A stretch of DNA of 64,000 bases from Lepidonotus clava (taxonomy: Eukaryota > Annelida > Polychaeta > Phyllodocida > Polynoidae): the NCBI GenBank assembly GCA_936440205.1, contig OW387139.1:24082378-24146377 (forward strand), read 5' to 3'. Each line of letters starts with the position of its first letter. Within the stretch, counting starts at the first letter, position 1. Under the pieces are notes generated by a model that worked only from the letters and a program-made list of their open reading frames with translations, searched no databases and had not been told where the DNA came from. The position numbers and the translations under genes were made by a program. Shown one piece after another: positions 39,601 to 51,600 of the stretch.

Positions 39601-42600
39601 TGTCTTTCATTTCGCCTATACGTAGCGAGGCGCCGGGAACCTTTTATTTGTGCCGGCATCGATCGTCGTTAATGTATCAGCACGGCCCACAAACGGCCGG
39701 CCCGTCTCTGTCCGCGCGCTGCACGACCGGTGTGCTTTTTGGACGGGCGTGCGGCAGAAGGAACGGACTCTGATCTCCTCTACAGATTGTCCTGGAGGAG
39801 ACAGGGAGAGGCAAATGAAGGAGGGGGGGGGGGGTAGAAAGCTGTTAATATAGTTCGAAGAACGAGAGCGCCAATATAGAAAAAAATGTGGTCACATCTA
39901 TAGTATAGGCCTACCTAGCGAATCTATATATTTTAGCACAAAAGTGGACTGTGGACAAGTGAGTGGTCGAACTCAGGTGTCAGGTGTATTCGATCCAGAA
40001 CTTATAATAAATGGTCTACTCAAATAACAATTACACAGGGAAAATATCTAGACCGGGATCGTGCGAAAAAAAAGAAGAAAAGAAACCTGATATAAACAGT
40101 TTCATCCCCTACAAGTCCGCACATAAACCATCAGCTTAGAAAGACAATAGCTCCCGCAGTGGAACTCCTAATAGATATCAAGATTGACGTGGGAAATAAT
40201 CTATATAGGTCAACAGGACCAAGAACATGCGAGAGAAAGCGAAGATGTAACGTGTAAACGGGTTTATTAATATCTGTAAGAAGCAGTCGGTGAAGCACAC
40301 ATCTTAAAGAACTGTGGTATATAGACACTGAACGTCCCCCCCCCCCCCCACTCCATCCCCCAAACTGAACACCGTGCCCCTCCTATTGCCCTATCCTGCC
40401 AGCCGCTCTTCGCTACCAATCTAATCGAATTCAACACGCGAGCTTTTTCCCAACTCCGCCATTTCGACCTCGACATGTGATTTTTCATTGCCAACTTGGC
40501 GGTAACCGTGATTTAGAGTTTGTGGAGTCTCAGGGGGGCAAAAGCGCTCCATCTCGGCTTTCATACACGATGAATTTATTAGAAAATAACGTCGATCCCA
40601 ATCCATGGCAACCAAACGCATGCAGTCAACCAATACGCCGCAACGCAATAAGTTCTACCTGTGCCATCTATTGTAACTTTTTTTGGTGGAGACCGTAACT
40701 TCTAAAACCATTCTTTGCCACAGGGCCTTGGGGATTTCAAAATGCACAAAATAGTACGAAATCTGAGTCACTTTTGTCCAGGTTCCGCGCCACAGAAAGC
40801 TAAGTTTTGATTCCAGTCGTACTGCCAGCAGCTGAACCCTGTCTGAATGGCCCCGCCACAGGAGGACTGGTGAATACGTGCACGGGGTGTTTTCTGTTTA
40901 ATGCTTCGATGTTCTCTCCTTGGCTACAAGACGCTTACGTTACAAAGGTCCCCTCTCTTAAAACTCTCCCCTTCACATTATCATGTATGGTAATCTAGGA
41001 ATTTCCCCTTCATTTTTATCGGGTGAGGGGAGAGGTATTCTCAGCCAGTCACCGTTCACACGACGCCCGCAGACGGCGGGTAAAACGGCACAGATGAATG
41101 ACAAAGACGTTCGCCCCTCACGTCTACTGGAGGTAACTCTCACCAACATCTCTGGTTGATCTATTATTCTTATTCCATTAGGTGGGTTTCCAACTGCGTA
41201 TCCACGTTCAAAATATTGGGATCAACCCAGTGTAATTTCTCTTAAATTCTACTGCCTTCGATTCTTATGATGTTATAAAATTTAAGTTATTACTTCAGAA
41301 TTTCACTGTGATTGGACTAAGGTAAGTCTAGTAAGGTAGCGGCCTTCATTTTAAGCACTGTCTTGAATACTAGCAGGATGAAGACCCCTCTTTCCTCTCC
41401 CAGGTACATGTAGGCCTTACCAAGGGTGACAGGCGACAGTGTCGCCCTCTGCTAGGTTGGACGTGAACTATAGTCAGGTGACTACCCTGCACGGACAAGG
41501 GTGGTGCCAGCATTTCTGAAACTGTACAGTTTGACGTGCAACAGTTCATAGCATAAAACGACAAATATGTGTACATAATAAAAATGATGCTATTCATCAT
41601 TGAAACAAGATTCAATTCTAAGCGTATACTGAGATGATACCGTGGCACTAAAGCAATCCTTCAAGATTGATTTTTCTATAAGAATATGTTATCTAGACGA
41701 CATCATAGGGGATTGATGATGATTATATATAAACTTTAACCAAATGACGTATAGAGAGACGTAGCAGGGAACACTGTTCTCTATACAAATAAATGTGATA
41801 GACACAATAGAGGAACATTCACATTGACAACATTGTGGACGAGGAGATAATTTGTTAGCACAAAGCGTATGTCTGAAATAAGAATACACATATTTATGTT
41901 AGAATGAAATTTGCAGTAAAAATGATGCACAAAAGGCCATTTCTCATGCGATGATTGTATCGACTGACCTCAAATTACCGATAGCTTGCAATTCATGTCA
42001 AACCACACAATCCTTCTTAATATGAAACGCATACAATATAAAGCTAGACAAAATGGCCATACAGAACGACTACATACAACCACAACACGAAACATGCATA
42101 ACAGTGGACGTTTGCCGAAAATTGTGGATAAATCATAAAGCAGTTCTTCTACTCTATAGGTAAAGTAAAATCTGTTATACCCGGCCAGGGCCCATAATTA
42201 TACATCACTTTATCATTCTATGATTTGTAAAGAACACATACTTTATTTGACCATGAATTATATATGGAGAGAGAAATATGATATCACTTAAAAATCATGG
42301 TAGATCTCAGCTAAGATCGTCTGAATGAAGAAATTCAAAAATGTGAAATAACAAGATGTGGCTCTAATAAGCAGACTGTCAAGAAATACATGGAAACATA
42401 CATCTTAATCGCTAACCGAGATGAAAATCTTAACTGCATTATCACATGGGAAACTCCGTAAGAGCCATCCCAAAGTACACTACCTCCGACGGGAAATAGG
42501 CCCAAATCAAACAGAAACAACAGCGCAAATCGAAAACCGAATCCCCCGGAGGTAGAGACGCCCGTAACTGCCAGGAAGAGCCAAGAAGCGCGGCCCAAAC

Positions 42601-45600
42601 TAGGCCGTTGACAGGATGTGCGTATATGGGCCAAAAAGGTAGCAGCTGAGGGAGGGACGGGGGGCGGGGGGAGGGAAAGGGCCTTTAGTTGTCATGGTAA
42701 CCAGGAAGTCGGCGGCGCAGGATGACAGGATCGCCGGCGGTGGCCTAATCCTCTTAGGACGGCCGAGACGACGTCTAACGTTACTGTCTTTTGTAGCGTC
42801 CTTAGCGCGCGTCATAATCATGCTGGCGAGTGGTGCTTGGTGGTTGGCTGGGTGCTGGGGGATGTCGGTGGTGCCTGGCAGCCAGGGTATAGGTGGGCAA
42901 TTTCTGGTATGTGTACCGACACTGGTCTCTGTGCCTAAGCGTCCTTCGGATCTAGGTGAATCTGGTACGCAATACATGTACGTGTACCTGCGGTATCTGT
43001 TTTTTTTTCTTCTTCTTCTTTTTTTTAACGGAGGTACGTAAGCCATAACAAAATGAAATAGAGTATCGCAATAGGGGTGTATAGCAGGTTGTGTACGGAC
43101 GACATGGTAAGGTCACTCCTTTCTAGAACTTAATTTCGCCTTACACAAGCAAGTATTTACGTATTAATTAAAGGCACATGCAGCTGCAAAACTTCCTATT
43201 GATCAGGGTTGCTCAAACACAGTAGCACTCGAATTAAATGGCGTCGTAACCTTTTCCAAAGTTCCAACAGACTTCTATGTATAAGTAGCCTTCACATGAA
43301 CATCTCTAATTTTTCACATAACTAAAGGCATGTACTCAAGTAGCGGATACGTTTCTAATCCGATACGCAGATACTCATATCAGACACATAGGCGCTTGTA
43401 CATATTTACAAGCGTTTCTAATTGATCAAGGTGATCACAAATAATTGCAATTGGTCATTATGGCCTGTTGGCATACTTATTACTGAGATGGAATACGTAT
43501 ATGTCAATACGGGAATTCGCAATACAAGTGGATTATTTTGGCCCAAATCCCTATTTGTGTAATTATATACTTAAACGGAAGGTGTGGTCTCTGAGTTCAT
43601 GTGAGCAACTACTTCTAACCGTTACACTCCGCAGTATTTATAGTGAGTTGTCAACAATTTTCCGTAGGAACAGATTACGTCATGAGACTCAATAGATACA
43701 AACAATAATTCGCCTGTCTCTGGCGATCAGTTTCCTCATATATTTTTTTTTTCTGATGAGGTAAAGGTTCTTTCGCAAAATGTATAACTATCAAAGAGCC
43801 TAAGTATAATGTAGGCTGAATGTATGTCACATATATCTTGTTTTAAGTCTTTTTCAAAGCAGGTCAGTTTAAAGGGCATTTATTAATAGGGAAGCCTTTC
43901 TTAGTCACTAGTTGGCAAACGTTGTTGTAAAACTCTCCCGCATGCAAACATGAATCATCATGAGAACTGAATTATCTCTATAGGTTGAAACAAGATTGGG
44001 ATGCTATAGTTAATGAAGGACCTATAAAGACCGGCAAAATTAAACAGAAATAGCATTTAATCCATGTTTTGGCCTGGTAAGATAAAATCAATTCACTTCG
44101 ATTCGATATAATTCAATATAACATTATTTTCTGTATTTCTTATATTTCAGAGACAGAACCCCAGCTGTAACGAAGAAGTGGGAACGGCACTAAATCCAGC
44201 TGGCTGTTTAATCCTACCCCTCCTCCCTTACCGATCTCCCTGCGATTTTTATTCATTATCAACAATGAACGCGTTTCTCTCATTTGGCAGGCGACTGTTT
44301 TGTCGTTAATCCGCGGAGAATACACCAGGCCGTGCTTTAAAACAGGGGCCGTGTCAGCTTTCAGATGGCATCCTTATTGAGCCCCCCTCACCCCACCGGC
44401 CGTGGTGAAAGCGGCCCATTCCTCCGTCAAACGCTCCGACCGCCGTTCACAAAGACGTCCAATTTGCCTGTTTTCAGCATTACGTGATTGGAAAGAGGAG
44501 CTGTGCACCCACAGGGAGAAGGAATGCTGCACGTCGAGCTGATTGTTTTGTCCAACGGGAGGCGCATTTCTCCATGTATGCGAGAACAACGCTTTAGGCG
44601 TACAGTTTGCAGTATAAAACAGTGGGTTCATATTTTGTACTTGGGTGAGCTGTTTGCAAAGTGAAGCACTGTAAGTGCTTTGTTTACTTCCACTCATCTC
44701 TATGATTTACCTATAGCTGAAGCTGCGCACATCAGTTATGGTTTCATGTAATTTGGGACAATGCAGTATTTCTGATGTTGTATATACAACCATATGCTGT
44801 CTTTATATAAATTACTAGATAACAATTATCTTTTGATATAACTTGCTTTCAGTTTAAAGATCACCATAGAACAGAGTTTTGCATTAACTGTAGAAAGAAT
44901 GACGTCGAATTGTCTTTCAGCATAATTATAATCACAATCGTCATGCAAGCTTTTGTACAGTACGTATGTGCGTGATCATTCTGTGTAAGGTAGGTCATCG
45001 TACCTATCGGTGAGGGTCTATAGAGCACTGTACTTAATGAAAGTATTCAGTATCAATGTATCACTTTCTACGAAGGTTATTGTCCTCTACTATCATTATT
45101 TGTCATGGGTATTCAACTTTTTCATATGGAATAAGTAGGTCAGGGGGTACCGATAAACCTATATGGGCGGGTAAACAGCTGGTGGAGTAGTAAAATAGAA
45201 CAGATGAAAGCTTATCATAACTAAAACCAGCTTTACCAACCTGAACGTTAATCAAAACTGATATTCATGAGCGATTAGCTTGTGAAAACAAAAGTTCACT
45301 TGATCCCAACACAATGGTTTAAGATTACAGTAGAAAAGTAATCAGACTGCATATTCTAGATGTAGGTAGGTGCTCAGACGCCCACCAATCAATAACTTTT
45401 TCTTATGCTTGAACTGCTTCTACTAACCTATTTAAGTCTTACTGACATTTCAAGTACAGCACAAATATTAAACCCATTTATTTATTTTGTTACATGTAAA
45501 GACTTGGGTAAATAAGTTTAAAATGAATTCATAAAGGGTTCAAGATCCCTCTGCTAGTAAATGTCGAATACCCTAGTGGGATTAATTAAAACTCCAAACC

Positions 45601-48600
45601 ATTTTGCTCAATTGGTGCTTATTGTGCATTTCATGGCCGCTGCTGTTTACCGTGCTTGTCATCTTGCTATGCTATTGACCAAACCTTACGTAACTGCCCT
45701 TCAACCACACACATATTCAATGTAGAATTCAAGGATACTCCCCCCCCCCCCCCCCCCCCCCACAATTCAACTAACCAGAACAGTGACCCCTTGACGCAGA
45801 AGGCACTGACCTGGTTGTCCTGGTTGAGCACGGTGAAGTAGCCCACACACATGATGACCTCGTGGAGCAGCTCCTCCTGGGTCCAGTTACTACAGTACCA
45901 GGCCAGGTAGGCCACGATGTGACGCAGCTCCAGGGATGTGCCCTCAGCGCCCAGAGTCGCCTGAAACAGAAACATGGACATTGTCAATCCCAATAGTAAC
46001 TCAACAGAATCCTTGGTTGTAGTTATACTGTGCTTAAATAAGGATAGTATTAGAAAGAAATCCAGTGCTCAGTACTTAACACACATAGAAAGGAATGTCT
46101 GCTTAATTTTGATTAGGATCAAGTAATTGCATTGGTCCAGACACAACTTTAATTACTGTACATTGTCACTACAGGAATGTTTTGAAACACCACTTGTCAA
46201 GCCCTACCAATATTTATTTTATTTCTTGATTTTTTGGAGTAATGAAATCTTTTTTAAAGGCCGATCTGGTTTGGTGAGGCTGTAATTGGTTTTAAAGGAA
46301 ATGTTATGCAGTGCAATTAGGAGTTCTCAAAGGCTCCTATAGTTTTGTCGTTTTCTTCCTAAACTTTAGAAATATGCATGGTTGGTTGGTTGGTTATTGG
46401 TGTTTAATGGCGTATCAACATCTATGGTTATATCATGGCGAGAACAAGGTTTTGGTAATTCTGTCTCTTTGATGATTGTATCTATGAAATGATCATATCT
46501 ATGAGGAGGTAGAAACAGTACCCCTACACTTTTACAGCAGCAGGTGTTCTTTAAATGTGCAGGGTCCCATAGGCAGGGCCCTACACACAACAGCCGGTGG
46601 TCCTAAGACCTTTGATAACCCTGTCGTTGTCACAGGGAGACATGCAGAGGGGAGTAATAGTCAGCCCAGCCCAGACTCGAACCTGGGCTGTCTGCACAAC
46701 AGACAGTCACTCTAACCACTTCACCAACCTGCATGCCTAAAATGTGCATGGTGTGGTAAGAAGTTACAATGTACAGGAATATCGAAAAACGTTTTAACTC
46801 CCTAGATCTTTACTTTTACCTCTTTGTGAAAACTGGAAACTTTTTGTAAAGTTATAAACATTCAATCACATTATACATTGGGAGTACATCACGTAGTACA
46901 GCATGTTTCCGCTAAGTGGCCACTATATTATAGTGCAAATATTAAATATTAATTTCTCAATCATGCCTATACTTATATCAATAGATGGCATTCTCATTCG
47001 CTTTTTAATTTTATGACCATTTCATTAGCTTTTTCATTTTATGAAATAAATGTATAATCGTACAGCTCATAGGACGAGTATGGTGCAATTAGCTGCGTCC
47101 TCAGATAGGGTTTCTTATCCACTGATGAATGGAGGAAGACGATTTCATAACTCCTCTTGGATTAGATTGAATTAGTGGTTGGTGTAGGAAACTTTAACAA
47201 GCTTGTTTTTTTTAGTCACAAAGACTTTAAGTTTTAGGAGTTGAAATAACTTGAATTTCTTGAAATCTGAGCTCACCTTCAAATGATAGCAATTTCTAGA
47301 AAACCCAACTTTTAAGAAGCTTGAATAATTGCCAAAACAGCCAATATCAGCAAGCTAGGTTAAGATTATCTCAGAAATATACTTGAAGGCCATCGTATTT
47401 AATATCCAAGATTTTGAAAAAAAAAATTCCCCATCAGGTTAACCGTACCCGTCATATCAAATCTTTTGAATAAACTATTATCATTCAAAGCACACCACTA
47501 CATATCATCAATCTGGTGTATAGCCTGCAAGTTCCGAAAATAAATCGTAAAACCCTCATTATTCCAGGCGAAAGTATATGCATACATACGGTTTTAAGAT
47601 ACACTTGTAGGTCATTTAAATATCATCCCATGATCAATTATATGGATGCACAAACATGCAGATACACCAGGACTCTAGGGTCTTTGGGCTCTTGGCTTTA
47701 AGATAATGAACACGCTGAAATATGTCGAAAAATAAATACATAGACTGGTGGACCCTTTAGGAGAACTGCAAGTTCCTACATATTACCCATGTTATTATTT
47801 ACATGCAATACTTTTAGTAGGACATGAGCAGTTCATCGCTCAACCCTACCGGTGAGCCCCATCTTGGTCCCCCAGTACTGTGAGTAGGTCTGCTGCTGCT
47901 CAGAACGACTCAGACCTGCTCACCGCCTCCAACTGCTCCTTGTATGCCAAGCCAGCCGAGCCGAGCCGAGCCAGGCCAGGGTGGCCCTGCGCGAGTAATT
48001 AATTGGTTAATTGAGCCTGAGCCGAGGAGAGCTATTAAAGGGTCGGTCTGGGAGCAGGGCGCGAGCAGCTCGGCTGCCTGTGATTAAGCCGGCGTGATGT
48101 ATGAATGGTAACAACCCACACGCCGGGAATCAGCTCCCGGGCTGCCGAGGGCGGGCCAAAAAGTGGCCGGCCTGCGAGATCAGGCGGGAATTAAAAGTTT
48201 GCCGTGTGCGATAATTTAGGGTGAAGAACGGGTGGGTGGACTGGCAGTTTGGAGAGTCGGGTGGGTGGGGCCGGGTGGTGCAGAGGTGGGGGAGAGTAAT
48301 TATGAAGGAGCACTCAAAAAGTGCCGCACGGCTGAGGGTAATTGGATAGGGTGTTTTTAGGACACGAACAAGCCAAGAACCGAATCCAATAATCCCAGCC
48401 AGTGGCGTTTATTGGAATAGAAATGTAGTTTAACATTATGATAATTTATTACTTTTCAAGAAAAGACGTGCAACAAGTAGCTCTAGTTTGTGGGATATTG
48501 TAATAGTTGCGTAAAAACGTCAAATAACTACAAGAGGGTTTTCATATTGAATATTATGTGCCTTTCCTGAATATGTTTAAGAAATCACCCATTTATTAGT

Positions 48601-51600
48601 ATATATACCTGTATGTAATTATCACCGAGCGAGTGCCTACCGTCCACATGGAAGTAGTATACGGCAAGGTGAGTTTGAAGTAGGCAGCGCCGTATTTACA
48701 CCAGTGTGTGCCCCGGGTGCAGGTGTGTGCATGAGGGAGGCTCACAGCCCAGGCCTCAGCCTCCAGTGACCACCAACCCGACACGTGTAAACTTGATGCT
48801 GCCTCCTGTGACCTCCTCCGGTAATACTCCAGGGCCAGAGGCCTGCCTTGGTACCAACCCATCCATCCTGGTGGAGGGGCCTCCTGTCGACATTTCTCAC
48901 TTGTCAGGCGGTAGGTTACTCCAGGCGAGGGTGGCCATGACCTCCCTCCAGCGGCTGGGCCTCACACCCCCTCCTCCTTCTCCGCCCCCTGCCGCTCCTC
49001 CAGTGTGGGTGACGGATGGCTCCCTCCATACGTTCCGATACACAACACCAGTGCCTTGGAGGGTAACCCCCTCTCCCATGACCCTGACTCGTAGCTATAC
49101 CATGTAACACTCCAGTGTAGGCGCCACATACCCTGAACATACCCAGCGGGGGTACGTTGCGGTGCCGCCGTGTCACAGGTGGCCCACCTGGAGGCTGAGA
49201 CGTCAGACACTGGAGGTCTTCTCTAGGTGCGTCCGCCACGTGTGTCCAGGCCGGGGGCCGGCCCGAGTCAGGAGCCGCCAAGGTCCAGGCATGAGACTAA
49301 CAGCTCCGCCCCTACCTTACCCCTGTTAGCACGGCCGGCCAACTTGTGCCAGAGAGAAGGCAGAAGCGAGTAATTATGGCATTCAGTCGACAGAATCCAT
49401 TATATGGATTTTAATTGCACTTTGCAGTGGCCAATATTTGGGCGGCGGGCGGCCCCGCCGGAGCCAGCCGTCGGTGCCAGCGTCATAAGAGCCATTACCC
49501 TTAATGCATGTTACTTGAAACTCGGCAGACTTTTTCCATTTGCCTCCATCAATTTTGCGCCACTTAGCGTCTGTTCGTTTCCGTGCGGGCCAAGATGCCG
49601 GCAGCAGTCGGCGCATGGGCTGCATTATACAAGCCCGCCTCTGCCCGCCGCCCGCCCACTAAGGCTTTCTTCATCCTCGTCGTCTTCTTTTCTTCCGCAT
49701 CCCCGGCTTTGCTGCTCGCGGCCCATTATCTTGATTATGATTTACCCCGGTGGTCAGCCCCTTCCCGCGCCGCCGCAGTCAGGCCCGAGACACATGGCCA
49801 TGTAGGCGGCCGGCGTGCAGGTCGTCCAGAAAGGGTAAAACCGTCACCAAGTCGGCCGAGAATATACTCGGAGCTATCGGACATTACCCGCCCGGCCCGG
49901 TGGGGACTGTGGGAGACGGGCCAGGCCGAGGGAATACGTGGTGTTGGGGGCTAAAGAGGGTAGGAGGGGCTGGGGGTGGGGGCAGAGAGCTGGGGGTGGG
50001 GGCGGCCGCTGTACACTTAGTGTTATAAATGACGTAAAAAGCAAATAACAGGCCGGCGTGAATGTTAAATGGTGTGTACATAACGCTGACGGGCTTTTAG
50101 CCAGCTTGGCCCTTGATGGTACCGCAAAAATAAATCACCAGCCACGCAGCCTCCTGACAGTCTCCACTTTCTCTTCATCAAACCTTTTCTTTATCACCCA
50201 TTTCATTCGGAAAATTCCCAAGACAGCAAAAAGTATTAGACAATAAAATATACCCTTGTCACATTAACCTAGGCATTATTACTTGTCTCTGAATGGAGAG
50301 GTGAAAGGATTTGCCTGTTGGATTAATTTGAAGGGTTTTACTGTAGCAATGAAGATATCCCCAAGGCTAAGAGCCACTAATGTGTCTGTCTGTGTATCGG
50401 GGGCGGGGAGGTGGGAGGGGGAGTGAGAGGTGGAGGCCCCGTGGGGGGAGAACAGAGGATCAGCAGGCCTTAGATCTGGTGACATTAGCATGATGGTGCT
50501 ATGATGTTGTCACGACAATATTACCCTAAGCACAAGTCAGCCGACGGAGGTTGGGGAAAGGGTGGGTAGTGTGTCGGATGGCGTGTTTGTGTTCGGCGTG
50601 TGTGTGTGCCTAGGTGCACCGTGAATATTCATTACCACACACTAAACACATTCCTACTAATACGGATCTGTTGTCAGAGTGACAACAGAGATATAATGAG
50701 AAGAGAGGAAGAGTAGATACACTTGCATCTTGAGCAACACATATGTAATACCTATACATGTGTGGGATACCTTTACATGTTGAACCATGTATGTTCTACT
50801 ACGGATTCCCAGAGGACGAAGAGTGATTACCCCGGCACATGGAGTACATGGCGCAGCTTATTATCAGGTGATTAGTACGCACATACAACAGCGTCGCCTT
50901 ATTTTCTTGTTGACAGTCGGTCAGAGAATAGGCCTGACGTCTCAATAATGAGTTACTGTTTCCCACGCTTATTGCTTATTTCATTATCAGGGTAATTACC
51001 CTTGTGGTATATGGAAATTAGATTACTGTGTACACAAACAGTAATCATCAAACTGGAGATAATTACTATGCAGCGGTTGTATTTTTTCTCTTACGAGTTT
51101 CTTTTTAAAATCTTTCCCAATGATGTAAAATGATCTTCAAGTAATATACAGATTTTGCTCATTGCGTAGGAGGAACTTGGCGTTGGGGTTCTCTTCTGTC
51201 ATAACTCCTAATTTAAGCTAATTCTGTATGGTTAAACCATAATTCAATATCCATGTATGATGGAATTTAAAGAAAATCTGTCACCCGCCATGTTATCAAC
51301 CGGGCACATAGTATGCTGGTCTTCCACATTGCTAGAGGTGATGCACCAATTTTTATTTATGTGACCTTAAGTTTTATAGATGAAAAAGTACATAGTTTTA
51401 AATGCAATTCACATTATTAATTGCCTCACCTGGAACATGCTGAGGTCGACAGTGGCGAGCGTGTTCAGCATCTTGATGGCCATGGTGGACACGGTGACGG
51501 TGTGAGGGGGCAGTTTAGGGGGTGCCTGGTCTCCGCGGGAGGGCGCCCCGGTGTGCAGCAGCATGCCGTATAACAGCGACATGATGCCCACGATGTCGGT

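Noticed and set aside
49394-49410. SRF CArG box in AATCCATTATATGGATT
   Set aside because: Seven A/T bases separate CC and GG instead of six; kept only as a palindrome.
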